The notes under the pieces: generated by a model
What the model was told of the DNA's origin: nothing
The model's input: the letters and a program-made list of their open reading frames with translations, nothing else
Database searches by the model: none
Shown here: positions 9,694 to 19,332 of the stretch, one piece after another
Numbering within the stretch: the first letter of the stretch is position 1
Layout: every line of letters starts with the position of its first letter
Assembly: GCF_003054045.1 (NCBI RefSeq)
Contig: NZ_QBKH01000005.1
Coordinates: forward strand, 1 to 64,000
Length of the DNA stretch: 64,000 nt
Origin: Sphingobacterium faecium
Lineage (GTDB): Bacteria > Bacteroidota > Bacteroidia > Sphingobacteriales > Sphingobacteriaceae
Direction: 5' to 3'
Made by a program: the position numbers and the translations under genes

Positions 9694-11361
9694 ATGAATA
9701 AAGCATATGTGATCGGCTTAGATTACGGAAGTGATTCTGTTCGGTCGGTTTTAGTCGATGCAGAGAATGGCGAAGAGATCTCTAGCGCGGTATTCTACTA
9801 TCCTCGATGGAACAGTGGCCAATATTGTGATCCGTTGACTAACCAATTTAGACAACATCCCTTAGACTATATCGAGGGTTTGGAATCTACCATTAAAGCA
9901 TGTCTTGAAAAAGCGGGTAATCCGGATATTGCCAAAGCTGTGAAAGCGATCTCCGTAGATTCAACTGGATCTACCCCAGTAGCTGTGGATGAATCTGGAG
10001 TACCACTCGCTTTATCCGAGCGCTTTGCTGAAAACCCAAATGCGATGTTTGTGCTTTGGAAAGATCATACGGCTGTTAAAGAAGCTCAGGAGATCAATGA
10101 CCATGCAAAAAAATATGAGCCGGATTATTTAAAATATGTGGGTGGAATCTATTCCTCAGAATGGTTTTGGGCTAAATTGCTTCACGTATTACGTGACGAT
10201 CAGGATGTGCGCAATGCCCTTTATACGTGGGTAGAACACTGTGATTATATTCCATTTTTATTAACGGGAGGCACCCGTGCTCAGGACATTAAACGGAGTG
10301 TCTGTGCCGCGGGACACAAATCTTTGTGGTCAGCTGATTTTGGAGGTCTTCCACCGAATCAGTTTTTTGCGGAATTGGATCCTGTATTAGACGGCCTTGT
10401 TGATCGTTTATTTACCGATACGTATACTTCAGCTGAATCTGCAGGAACACTTTCGGAGGAATGGGCAAACCGATTGGGACTGTCTACTGAGGTCGTGGTG
10501 GGTGTAGGTGCTTTCGACTGTCATATGGGAGCTGTAGGTGGGCAGATCGAACCTTATTACTTAAGTAAAGTGATGGGAACTTCGACTTGTGATATGCTGG
10601 TGGCACCTCATGATGAAGTGGGTGATACCTTGGTAAGAGGTATCTGTGGTCAGGTGGATGGGTCGATTATCCCAGGTATGATCGGTATGGAAGCTGGTCA
10701 ATCCGCTTTCGGAGATGCATATGCCTGGTTCAAACAAGTGTTAGTATGGCCTATTACGAATCTGATCGGAGAGTCTGATGACATTTCTGCAGCAGATAAA
10801 GCGAAAATAACTAACTTGATCGATACCCAGTTGATCCCCGAATTAAGTAAAAAGGCAGAAGCATTGCCCGTCACGGAGTCTTCCGAATTGGCCATTGATT
10901 GGTTTAATGGACGTCGTACACCTGATGCGGATCAAACATTAAAGGGTGCTTTATCAGGTCTTCATCTTGGAACTGATGCTGTCCGAATCTTTCGCTCTAT
11001 CGTAGAGGCGACTTGCTTTGGAGCCAAGAGTATCGCAGACCGTTTTGTGGAGCAGGGTATTCCGGTAAAAGGATTGATCGGCCTGGGTGGTGTCGCGAAG
11101 AAATCCGCTTATATCATGCAGACGATGGCTGATGTGATGAACATGCCGATCCGCATCCATAAATCTGAGCAGACCTGTGCTCTTGGAGCCGCCATGTTTG
11201 CGGCTACAGCAGCGGGTCTATATCCGAAGGTGGAAGATGCTATGAAAGCGATGGGACAGGGCTTCGAGAAAACATACGAACCGCGTGCAGAAATGGTTGC
11301 CATCTATGCGAAACGATATGAACAATATAAGAAGCTTGGAGCATTTATCGAGCAAAAATAA
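9694..11361 (+). CDS. araB: L-ribulokinase
   Basis: A 555-residue FGGY-family kinase that phosphorylates L-ribulose to L-ribulose 5-phosphate with ATP in the cytoplasm. The N-terminus has the ATPase-fold phosphate loop 'GLDYGSDSVRSVLVD', and the C-terminal half has 'GLIGLGGVAKKSAYIMQTMAD' (the adenosine-binding GG motif). 'TSTCDMLVA' and 'GIPGMIGMEAGQSAFGD'-like segments (the latter reading 'SIIPGMIGMEAGQSAFGDAY') are typical of AraB-type kinases. Length matches the family (about 560). It is first in the araB-araD-araA order, with a 78-base gap to araD. Confidence 0.96.
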   Translation: MNKAYVIGLDYGSDSVRSVLVDAENGEEISSAVFYYPRWNSGQYCDPLTNQFRQHPLDYIEGLESTIKACLEKAGNPDIAKAVKAISVDSTGSTPVAVDESGVPLALSERFAENPNAMFVLWKDHTAVKEAQEINDHAKKYEPDYLKYVGGIYSSEWFWAKLLHVLRDDQDVRNALYTWVEHCDYIPFLLTGGTRAQDIKRSVCAAGHKSLWSADFGGLPPNQFFAELDPVLDGLVDRLFTDTYTSAESAGTLSEEWANRLGLSTEVVVGVGAFDCHMGAVGGQIEPYYLSKVMGTSTCDMLVAPHDEVGDTLVRGICGQVDGSIIPGMIGMEAGQSAFGDAYAWFKQVLVWPITNLIGESDDISAADKAKITNLIDTQLIPELSKKAEALPVTESSELAIDWFNGRRTPDADQTLKGALSGLHLGTDAVRIFRSIVEATCFGAKSIADRFVEQGIPVKGLIGLGGVAKKSAYIMQTMADVMNMPIRIHKSEQTCALGAAMFAATAAGLYPKVEDAMKAMGQGFEKTYEPRAEMVAIYAKRYEQYKKLGAFIEQK

Positions 11362-11439
11362 ACTAGGGGCTGTCTAAGGGGAAGCCTTAAATAGCGCTAC
11401 TTGCTATCATTATTTTAATTTTTTTGAAATTATATCATC

Positions 11440-12138
11440 ATGAGTTATACATCCATAAAAGAAGAAGCTTATCATTGCAATATGCAATTGCCTCAATTGG
11501 GATTGGTCCTTTTTACCTTTGGTAATGTGAGTGTTGCGGATCGTGATCGGGCTGTATTCGCCATTAAACCCAGTGGAGTTCCGTATGATGAACTGACACC
11601 TGACCATATGGTGATCGTTGATTTCGACGGTCATGTCGTTGAAGGTAAACTCAGACCTTCATCGGATACGAAAACCCACGCAGTGCTGTATAAACATTGG
11701 GAAGGAATCGGTGGTATTACACATACCCATTCGACATACGCCACCGCCTGGGCACAGAGTCAACGCGATATTCCTATTTTTGGAACGACCCATGCGGATC
11801 ACCTGACCTCCGATATCCCCTGTGCAGCACCTATGGATGACCATATGATTGCAGGCAACTACGAGTATGAAACTGGATTTCAAATCATGAACCATTTTAA
11901 TCAATATCAGCTCGATTATAAAGAGGTAGAAATGGTGCTCGTGGGCAATCATGCTCCTTTTACATGGGGAAAGACAGGTGCCAAATCGGTATATAACAGT
12001 GCGGTATTGGAAACGGTGGCACAGATGGCACTACTGACCGAACAAATCAATCCCAAGGCGCCACGTTTGAAGGATGCTTTGATTAAAAAACATTACGAAC
12101 GTAAGCACGGTGGTGCGGCGTACTATGGTCAAGAATAG
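11440..12138 (+). CDS. araD: L-ribulose-5-phosphate 4-epimerase
   Basis: A 232-residue class II aldolase-fold enzyme that converts L-ribulose 5-phosphate to D-xylulose 5-phosphate. The zinc ligands H95 and H97 ('THTHSTYATAW') and H171 ('VGNHAPFTWG'), the acid/base D76 ('SSDTKTH') and Y229 fall at the same residue numbers as in E. coli AraD. No signal peptide. It links the arabinose pathway to the pentose phosphate pathway. Gap to araA is 79 bases. Confidence 0.96.
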   Translation: MSYTSIKEEAYHCNMQLPQLGLVLFTFGNVSVADRDRAVFAIKPSGVPYDELTPDHMVIVDFDGHVVEGKLRPSSDTKTHAVLYKHWEGIGGITHTHSTYATAWAQSQRDIPIFGTTHADHLTSDIPCAAPMDDHMIAGNYEYETGFQIMNHFNQYQLDYKEVEMVLVGNHAPFTWGKTGAKSVYNSAVLETVAQMALLTEQINPKAPRLKDALIKKHYERKHGGAAYYGQE

Positions 12139-12217
12139 AATAGACCAATAATCAACTATAAACTAAACAAAATTGAAAGGAGATTGGATCTACAGCCAAT
12201 CGTATAAACTATAAAAT

Positions 12218-13720
12218 ATGAATATCGATTTAAATAAATTGGAAGTTTGGTTCGTTACCGGGAGCCAGGATTTATATGGTGAAGAAACCTTAAAACAGGT
12301 TGCATTGCATGCCGAAGAGGTCGCAAAATATTTTTCGGCACACAGTCAGATTCCTGTGCAGGTTGTGTACAAACCTATCGTGAAAAATAGTGAAGAAATA
12401 TACCATACGCTAACTGCTGCAAATGCTGCCGCAAATTGTATCGGGGTGGTCACTTGGATGCATACTTTTTCACCGGCTAAAATGTGGATTAGAGGATTGC
12501 AGGCTTTACAGAAACCATTATTGCATCTGCATACGCAATACAATCGGGATATTCCGTGGAGCACGATGGATATGGATTTTATGAATCTCAATCAAAGTGC
12601 TCATGGGGATCGCGAATTTGGGCATATTGTCACGCGCTTAAACATCGGTAGAAAAGTAGTGACTGGGCATTGGCAGGACGAAGAAGTGATCGAACGTATC
12701 CAAGTATGGGTACGTGCAGCAGCGGCTTGGCACGATTGGCAAGGGGCTAAATTTGTTCGCTTTGGTGATAATATGCGTTATGTCGCAGTTACCGATGGGG
12801 ATAAAGTGTCTGCAGAGACTCAATTTGGATTTTCAGTAAATACTTATGCTGTCGGTGATCTTGTTGCGATTATCGCTGAGGTCACAGAATCGGAAATCAA
12901 TACTTTATTGGAGGAGTATGAGGCCACTTATGAATTGGCATCCAATGTTATCGCGGGAGGAGAGCAACGCCAAAGTTTGGTGGAAGCAGCTCGCATTGAA
13001 CTTGGATTAAGAAAGTTTTTAGAATCGGGGAACTACAAAGGATTTACCGATACTTTTGAAGATCTGCATGGTCTTGTCCAATTGCCTGGTTTAGCCGTAC
13101 AGCGATTGATGGCTGAAGGCTATGGATTTGCGGGTGAGGGTGATTGGAAAACTCCAGCTTTGGTGAGAGCATGTAAAGTAATGGGGGCGGGTTTGCCTGG
13201 AACTACGGCTTTTATGGAAGACTACACGTACCATTTTGATCCGGAGAATGAAATGGTATTGGGTTCGCATATGTTGGAGGTAGATCCGGCTTTAGCGGCT
13301 GATAAACCTAGAATTGAAGTACATCCTTTGGGAATTGGTGGCAAAGCCGATCCTGCTCGTTTGGTGTTTGATGGCTTAAGTGGACCTGCTCTAAATGCTT
13401 CTCTGATTGATTTGGGAACACGCTTTCGTTTGATCGTCAATAAGGTAGTCGGTGTAGATGTGAAAGAGGAGTTGCCAAAATTACCTGTTGCACGTGTCCT
13501 GTGGAAACCACTTCCGGATATGAAGACCGCTTGCAGTGCTTGGATCTACGCCGGTGGGGCTCACCATACTGCTTATAGTTTGAGCTTAACACCAGAATAT
13601 CTGGAAGATTTTGCGCGAATTGCTGGATTGGAGTACGTAGCGATCGATGAAAATACAACGCTAACGCATCTGGAAAACCAGTTGAAGTGGAATGAACTCT
13701 ATTTTTTAATGAAAAAATAA
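12218..13720 (+). CDS. araA: L-arabinose isomerase
   Basis: A 500-residue protein, the same length as E. coli AraA, converting L-arabinose to L-ribulose. The manganese-binding and catalytic residues are visible: E307 ('GFAGEGDW'), E334 ('TTAFMEDYT'), H351 ('LGSHMLEV') and the His pair 449/450 in '[11 protein letters not shown]'. Cytoplasmic. Followed directly by a hairpin that may reduce readthrough into the transporter gene. Confidence 0.97.
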   Translation: MNIDLNKLEVWFVTGSQDLYGEETLKQVALHAEEVAKYFSAHSQIPVQVVYKPIVKNSEEIYHTLTAANAAANCIGVVTWMHTFSPAKMWIRGLQALQKPLLHLHTQYNRDIPWSTMDMDFMNLNQSAHGDREFGHIVTRLNIGRKVVTGHWQDEEVIERIQVWVRAAAAWHDWQGAKFVRFGDNMRYVAVTDGDKVSAETQFGFSVNTYAVGDLVAIIAEVTESEINTLLEEYEATYELASNVIAGGEQRQSLVEAARIELGLRKFLESGNYKGFTDTFEDLHGLVQLPGLAVQRLMAEGYGFAGEGDWKTPALVRACKVMGAGLPGTTAFMEDYTYHFDPENEMVLGSHMLEVDPALAADKPRIEVHPLGIGGKADPARLVFDGLSGPALNASLIDLGTRFRLIVNKVVGVDVKEELPKLPVARVLWKPLPDMKTACSAWIYAGGAHHTAYSLSLTPEYLEDFARIAGLEYVAIDENTTLTHLENQLKWNELYFLMKK

Positions 13721-13728
13721 CCTAAATA

Positions 13729-13757
13729 GTCCTGCTCTTTTCCAAAAAGAGCGGGAC
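13729..13757 (+). terminator. Stem-loop between araA and symporter (attenuating terminator or processing site)
   Basis: A 13-bp stem (13729-13741 with 13745-13757, one U-G pair) and a 3-base loop, lying in the 62-base gap. The downstream tract is only 'TTC', so complete termination is doubtful; it may set araBDA mRNA levels higher than the transporter. Confidence 0.6.
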
Positions 13758-13782
13758 TTCATGATAAGCAACTCGCAAGACT

Positions 13783-15483
13783 ATGGAAAAATTTGCAACA
13801 GTAGATTACGTCATCTTTGTCGTCTACTTCATTATTGTAGCCGGATATGGCTTCTGGATCTACAGCAGAAAAACAGCTGCCAATAATAGCAGTAAAGACT
13901 ATTTCTTGGCAGAAGGTTCACTGACCTGGTGGGCTATTGGAGCATCGTTGATTGCTTCTAATATATCTGCCGAACAGTTTATTGGAATGAGTGGTAATGG
14001 CTTTGAGGTGGGGATTGCCGTTGCCGCCTATGAGCTAATCGCTGCAGTCGCTTTAATTATTGTAGCCGTGTGGTTTATACCGGTCTACCTGAAGAATAAG
14101 ATCTTCACGATGCCTCAATTTTTGAACAATCGATATAATGAAACGACCAGTCTGATTATGGCTGTTTTTTGGCTTTTCTTATATGTGTTTGTCAACCTTA
14201 CTTCGATCTTATATCTAGGTGCAATCGCCATATCGAGTATGGCAGGTGGCGGGGATAGTTTTCACCTGATCATGGTTGCATTGGCTGTATTTGCGGTCAT
14301 TATTACACTGGGTGGGATGCGCGTGATCGGTTTTACCGATGTAATCCAAGTCGTGGTTTTAATTATTGGAGGTATTGCTACAACCTATGTTGCTTTAACT
14401 TTGGTGAGTGAGCACTTTGGTCTTGGAAAGGATGTTTTGGCCGGATTCAATAAGCTTATGGAAGATTCGCCTAAACATTTTGAAATGATCGTGGATAAAC
14501 CAGGAGTTGGAGCGACACAAGAGGAAATAAACAAATACTTAATGTTGCCGGGAATAGGGATGTATCTAGCGGGTATCTGGATTGTGAATTTGAATTATTG
14601 GGGATGTAACCAATACATCACGCAACGTGCTTTGGGGGCTGATCTAAAAACTGCCCGTATGGGAATTTTATTTGCAGGTCTTTTGAAACTGTTGATGCCG
14701 CTGATCGTGATGTTGCCTGGTATAGCTGCTTATGTGCTCTATAAAAATGGGGCATTGCAAGAGGAAATGGCACCAGGAGGTGTTTTTCATGCCGATAATG
14801 CATACTCCGCTATCCTTGGACATTTGCCAAATGGAATGAAAGGTTTGGCTCTTGCAGCATTGACGGCGGCTATTGTTGCTGGTCTGGCAGGTAAAGCTAA
14901 TAGTATTGCGACCATCTATACGTTGGATATTTATAAAAAGTATATCAATACAGCAGCATCGGAAGCGAAAATGGTATGGATCGGAAAAATCACCATTGTC
15001 GTATCGATCATTGTCGCGGTATTATTTACTTGGAATGATACCTTAGGTATCGGTGGAGCTGGTGGATTTACCTTTATTCAAAAGTATACAGGTTTTATTA
15101 GCCCGGGTGTATTTGCGATGTTTTTATTAGGGATGTTTTGGAAACGTACTACAGGTCCTGCTGCCATTACGGGTTTGATTTCAGGTTTTGGTTTATCGAT
15201 ATTTTTCAACGAGTTTGCGACCAAAGTATTTGGTCCTGAAACTTGGTTGTATACCGCTTATATCAATAAAAGTGGCCAGTATGAAATACCATTCCAGATC
15301 TGTATGGGATTGGCTTTTGCTTTCACATTAGCTTTGATGATCGGTGTGAGTTTGTTTGGTCCAAAAGAGAATCCTAAAGCGTTTGTACTTGATAAAAAGA
15401 TGTTCAAAGTAGAGCCATCGATTTTAGTATTGATCGTGGTCACACTGCTCTTAGTAACAGCAATATATGTACGTTTTTGGTAG
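13783..15483 (+). CDS. Sodium/solute symporter (SSS family), probable L-arabinose importer
   Basis: A 566-residue inner-membrane protein with about 14 hydrophobic segments. The first third matches the SGLT-like core: 'DYFLAEGSLTWWAIGASLIASNISAEQFIGMSGNGFE', which contains the conserved sodium-site region, then 'YLKNKIFTMPQFLNNRYN'. Later segments 'VNLNYWGCNQYITQRAL' and 'LTAAIVAGLAGKANSIATI' also fit SSS sugar carriers. Its place directly behind araBDA and before the mutarotase argues for free L-arabinose as substrate, as in the equivalent Bacteroides locus. Substrate is an inference. Confidence 0.9.
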   Translation: MEKFATVDYVIFVVYFIIVAGYGFWIYSRKTAANNSSKDYFLAEGSLTWWAIGASLIASNISAEQFIGMSGNGFEVGIAVAAYELIAAVALIIVAVWFIPVYLKNKIFTMPQFLNNRYNETTSLIMAVFWLFLYVFVNLTSILYLGAIAISSMAGGGDSFHLIMVALAVFAVIITLGGMRVIGFTDVIQVVVLIIGGIATTYVALTLVSEHFGLGKDVLAGFNKLMEDSPKHFEMIVDKPGVGATQEEINKYLMLPGIGMYLAGIWIVNLNYWGCNQYITQRALGADLKTARMGILFAGLLKLLMPLIVMLPGIAAYVLYKNGALQEEMAPGGVFHADNAYSAILGHLPNGMKGLALAALTAAIVAGLAGKANSIATIYTLDIYKKYINTAASEAKMVWIGKITIVVSIIVAVLFTWNDTLGIGGAGGFTFIQKYTGFISPGVFAMFLLGMFWKRTTGPAAITGLISGFGLSIFFNEFATKVFGPETWLYTAYINKSGQYEIPFQICMGLAFAFTLALMIGVSLFGPKENPKAFVLDKKMFKVEPSILVLIVVTLLLVTAIYVRFW

Positions 15484-15520
15484 ATATAAATTATATTAAC
15501 AAATTGTAAACCATAATGAT

Positions 15521-16663
15521 ATGAATAATAAAATATTAAGTGGTCTATTGTTGACAAGCGCATTTGCATGCGCCTGTCAACAAAATTCCAATAAGCAACA
15601 TACTGCTACAAGTCAAGATACCACGATCAATTCGTTTGATACGACGATCGACAATAAGGAGGTAAAACTGTATACCTTAGCAAATGGAAAACTTAAAGCT
15701 GCACTCACCAATTATGGTGCAAGGTTGGTCCACTTACAAGTGCCAGATCAGGCAGGTCAGTTGACGGATGTGATCCTTGGGTATGACAGTGCTGCGGAAT
15801 ATAAAGCTCATGCTGATAATTTTTATGGCGCTATAGTAGGGCGTTATGGAAATCGAATCGGTGATGCGACTTTCACGTTGCAAGGAGTCAAATATGAATT
15901 GGAAAAGAATGATGGAAAAAACTCCTTGCATGGGGGTACACACGGGGTGTACAATCAAGTCTGGGATGTCGCTCATCGCTCGGATTCATCCATTACATTC
16001 ACTTATCTTTCTCCTGATGGCGAGGCGGGTTACCCAGGAAAAGTGAATATGCAAGTTACCTACACATTAAATCATACGGGCGGATTAGTCATGGATTATC
16101 AGGCCAATACGGATAAAGAAACGGTTTTAAACTTAACCAATCATGCTTATTTTAACCTGAGTGGTGCTGGATCTGAAACGATATTGGATCATGAACTGCA
16201 AATTGATGGGGAAGCCATTACTGAAGTGGATGATACGTTGATACCGACAGGAAAAAGTATTCCGGTTGATGGAACACCATTTGATTTCCGTAAAGCATTT
16301 GTAATCGGAGATCGTATAGAGGTTGACAATGCGCAATTGAAAATCGGAAAAGGCTATGATCATAACTTTGAATTGGCAAAATCTACTGGTTTTAGAAAAG
16401 TTGCTGCAGTTTATGCACCAAAAACGGGGATAGAAATGCAGGTATGGACCACAGAACCAGGATTGCAGTTCTATAGTGGTAATTTTATGTCTGACACGGA
16501 TCCTAAAGGGAAAAATGGTTTAGTATATCCGTTCCGTTCGGCGTTTTGTTTGGAAACGCAGCACTATCCGGATGCACCTAATCATCCTTCATTTGCTTCA
16601 ACGGTAGTGAAACCTGACCAGACATATAAGACGAAATCAGAATATAGATTTACGATAAGATAA
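15521..16663 (+). CDS. galM: Aldose 1-epimerase (mutarotase), probable lipoprotein
   Basis: A 380-residue GalM-type protein that interconverts alpha and beta anomers. Motifs: 'NYGARLVHLQVPD', 'GRYGNRIGDATFTL', 'LHGGTHGVYNQVWDV', 'LTNHAYFNLSG' (catalytic His) and 'FCLETQHYPDAPNHP' (catalytic Glu). The N-terminus 'LLTSAFACACQQN' is a short hydrophobic stretch ending in a Cys that could be a lipidation site, so it probably acts in the periplasm on released arabinose before uptake. It ends 6 bases before the next gene, so the two are co-transcribed. Confidence 0.93.
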   Translation: MNNKILSGLLLTSAFACACQQNSNKQHTATSQDTTINSFDTTIDNKEVKLYTLANGKLKAALTNYGARLVHLQVPDQAGQLTDVILGYDSAAEYKAHADNFYGAIVGRYGNRIGDATFTLQGVKYELEKNDGKNSLHGGTHGVYNQVWDVAHRSDSSITFTYLSPDGEAGYPGKVNMQVTYTLNHTGGLVMDYQANTDKETVLNLTNHAYFNLSGAGSETILDHELQIDGEAITEVDDTLIPTGKSIPVDGTPFDFRKAFVIGDRIEVDNAQLKIGKGYDHNFELAKSTGFRKVAAVYAPKTGIEMQVWTTEPGLQFYSGNFMSDTDPKGKNGLVYPFRSAFCLETQHYPDAPNHPSFASTVVKPDQTYKTKSEYRFTIR

Positions 16664-16669
16664 TAAAGG

Positions 16670-18631
16670 ATGAAAAAAATTGAGATACTATTAACAGCTT
16701 TAATGGTTAGTTCTACACCTTTATTTGCACAAAGTCCTGTAAATTTTAAAGTAGATCTTGATCGACCATCGGGCAAGATGTCCTCCGATATGTGGGGGGT
16801 CTTCTTCGAAGATATTAATATGGGTGCCGATGGGGGCATCTATGCCGAATTGGTTAAAAATAGATCGTTTGAGTTTGATGAACCTTGGATGGGTTGGAAG
16901 AAATTGACCAAAGAACCTGAGGGTACTTTTCTCATCGTGAACAATAGCAAACGAAAAGGCAATCCGCGGTCCTTGAAAGTTCATAATCCAAACGGTATCC
17001 AATTGGGTCTGCAAAATGAAGGATTCCGAGGTATGGGAGTCAAAAAAGGAGAGCAATATGAATTTTCATTGCTGTTCAAACAAGCTTCTGCAGGAATGCG
17101 GATCCGTGTTGATGTGTTGAATGAACAAGATAAAGTGATCGGGACAAGCAGTTTAAGCCTATCCAACGGAAGTGATTGGCAAAGTGGAAGTTCTAAATTT
17201 AAGGTTTCAGAAACTGCTGCTAAAGGAAAGTTGAATGTGTGGATCGAAGGTTCTGGAGATGCAGAACTTGATATGATTTCTCTTTTCCCAACGGAGACTT
17301 GGAAAAATAGACCAAAAGGGTTGCGTAAAGATATGGTACAGATGCTGGCCGATATGAAACCCGGATTTATTCGTTTCCCAGGTGGCTGTATCGTTGAAGG
17401 AAGAGACTTAGCGAGCCGTTTTCAATGGAAAAAGACCGTAGGACCGATTGAAGAACGCGAGCTGATCATCAATCGCTGGAATACGGAATTCAAACATAGA
17501 CCTGCACCGGATTATTTTCAAACATTTGGATTGGGATTTTATGAATATTTCTTAATGGCGGAAGATATTGGTGCTAAGGCTGTGCCGATATTAAACTGCG
17601 GGATGGCCTGCCAGTTTAATACCGGAGAACTTGTCCCAATGGATGAGTTGGATACGTATATACAAGATGCCTTGGACCTCATTGAATTTGCTAATGGGCC
17701 AGTGACCACAACTTGGGGTAAGCTCCGGTCTGATATGGGGCATCCAGCACCCTTTAACCTGGAGATGTTGGGCGTGGGAAATGAAAACTGGGGTCCTCAG
17801 TATGTGGAGCGTTTAGCTGCATTTAAAAAAGTTTTAAACGACAAACATCCAGAAATAGCCATTATTGCCAGTTCAGGAACAGATCCTGATGGAGAACGTT
17901 TTGCCTATCTGGATGAGCAGCTTCGGGATATGAAAATCGATATCATTGATGAGCATTATTATCGACCACCATCGTGGTTTTTGTCCAGTGTCTCTCGCTA
18001 TGATGATTATGACCGAAAAGGACCGAAAGTATTTGCTGGCGAATATGCTTCGCATACTACCCGGCCAAATGGTCCAGGGCGCAGTACTTGGGAGGCTGCA
18101 CTTTCGGAAGCGGCTTTCTTGACTGGCTTGGAACGCAATGCCGATGTCGTTCAAATGGCATCCTATGCACCCTTGTTTGGTCATGTAGATGGTTGGCAAT
18201 GGAGTCCAGATTTGATTTGGGTCGATAATCTACAGGCATACGGTACACCGAGTTATCAGGTGCAAAAATTGTACTCGACACATACTGGTACAGATATTAT
18301 ACCACTTCAATGGAATGGAAAGGCAGTTGCTGGTCAGGACAGTTTATTTGCTTCAGCTGTATATGACAGTAAAGCGAAGGAGTTGATTATCAAATTGGTT
18401 AATTATAACAATAAACCTGTTCAAGCTAATTTTGAGATCAATTCGCAGAAAAAACTGAAACCGGCCGCTGTGAAAACCACATTGGCAAACCCGGACTTAA
18501 GTATTACAACTAGTTTTGAAGAACCGTTGAAAATACAACCAAAAGTGGAAGAGGTCAAGTATAATGGGAAAAAAATCTCAGATACTTTTGCTCCGTACTC
18601 ATTGACAGTCATTAAACTGCCTGTACAGTAA
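16670..18631 (+). CDS. Exported alpha-L-arabinofuranosidase, GH51
   Basis: A 653-residue protein with signal peptide (about 1-21, 'SSTPLFAQS'). An N-terminal part with 'GVFFEDINMGADGGIYAEL' and a carbohydrate-binding-like segment (about 80-210) precede the GH51 TIM barrel. The acid/base E372 is in 'GVGNENWGP' and the nucleophile E458 in 'VFAGEYASH'; 'FIRFPGGCIVEG' is also typical. A C-terminal beta-sandwich completes the enzyme. It would remove arabinofuranosyl residues from arabinan or arabinoxylan fragments in the periplasm. It closes the araB-araD-araA-symporter-mutarotase series. Confidence 0.95.
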   Translation: MKKIEILLTALMVSSTPLFAQSPVNFKVDLDRPSGKMSSDMWGVFFEDINMGADGGIYAELVKNRSFEFDEPWMGWKKLTKEPEGTFLIVNNSKRKGNPRSLKVHNPNGIQLGLQNEGFRGMGVKKGEQYEFSLLFKQASAGMRIRVDVLNEQDKVIGTSSLSLSNGSDWQSGSSKFKVSETAAKGKLNVWIEGSGDAELDMISLFPTETWKNRPKGLRKDMVQMLADMKPGFIRFPGGCIVEGRDLASRFQWKKTVGPIEERELIINRWNTEFKHRPAPDYFQTFGLGFYEYFLMAEDIGAKAVPILNCGMACQFNTGELVPMDELDTYIQDALDLIEFANGPVTTTWGKLRSDMGHPAPFNLEMLGVGNENWGPQYVERLAAFKKVLNDKHPEIAIIASSGTDPDGERFAYLDEQLRDMKIDIIDEHYYRPPSWFLSSVSRYDDYDRKGPKVFAGEYASHTTRPNGPGRSTWEAALSEAAFLTGLERNADVVQMASYAPLFGHVDGWQWSPDLIWVDNLQAYGTPSYQVQKLYSTHTGTDIIPLQWNGKAVAGQDSLFASAVYDSKAKELIIKLVNYNNKPVQANFEINSQKKLKPAAVKTTLANPDLSITTSFEEPLKIQPKVEEVKYNGKKISDTFAPYSLTVIKLPVQ

Positions 18632-18642
18632 GCTTTACTTTT

Positions 18643-18789
18643 GCAATGATCTGATCATGAGTGGCACATCCGTGTGCAAATCACCATGAACTAAACGAAG
18701 CTTGTCTTAGACAGCTGAGCACTATATTTTAAAGCTGATACCTCCACCTAGGTATCAGAAGATAAATAGGCTCATGATCGGATCATTGT
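18643..18789 (+). ncRNA. Candidate structured RNA: long closing stem with three internal hairpins
   Basis: An 18-bp stem with one U-G pair (18644-18661 with 18771-18788) encloses three local hairpins: GCACA/TGTGC (18664-18677), AGC-TGTC/GACAGCT with one bulge (18699-18716) and CTGATACCT/AGGTATCAG (18735-18758). The layout resembles a multi-branch junction. It begins 12 bases after the GH51 stop, so it may be a 3' UTR element, a processing or stability structure, or a separate small RNA. No known RNA family was recognised. Confidence 0.4.
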
Positions 18790-19332
18790 CTTTACCCTGT
18801 TGTATTTATGATGCTGCCATCGGCAGGGTCGTGTCACTCAATGCGGGTTTGGATAAGATTTGAGTTCTACTTGGTGCCATTTGGAATGGGGAGTCGATTA
18901 AATAGCCTTTAAAATAGAGCTGTAATAGACATCTGTGTTGTGTAGATGTTTATCTGGTAGCTGGGATTGAATGCGATTATAGGTGATGTAGAAAAGGAGG
19001 TAAGTCAGCAGGGTTTGAAACCTAACTGAAAGCAAGCATATGGTTGTGTTGGTGCTTTTTGGCGGACTAAGTTACTGTTTTACATTGTAATTAAATTCAA
19101 GGATCATGATACCTGTACAGCTGATTTGAAACAGTTTTTCGTGATAGGGTTTGAACTGTGTGGCTACTATACGCTCCTATTTTACTTGGTGCCATCTAGG
19201 ACTTTTATATATTCCTGATATACATGGTGAATGATCTACTTATCGTTATTGCTAGCTTGAGAATTAACCACAAGGAGAGCAGTAATGTAAGTTGATTCAT
19301 TGAAAATGAATAACCAAAATAATTTTATTCTG
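18790..19332. other. Long non-coding stretch of unusual composition
   Basis: About 540 bases without a credible reading frame. It is noticeably less AT-rich than the other intergenic regions in this window, more like coding DNA. It contains a 13-base direct repeat (TACTTGGTGCCAT at 18868-18880 and 19183-19195). It could be a decayed gene or a long 5' leader of the next GH51 gene. A half-site like the AraR operator (ACATTG near 19082) is present, but there is no matching partner. Confidence 0.4.

Noticed and set aside
19058-19092. AraR-like half-site before the second GH51 gene (GTTTTACATTG)
   Set aside because: Only one half-site matches; the base pattern at the other half-site position does not fit AAATGT.
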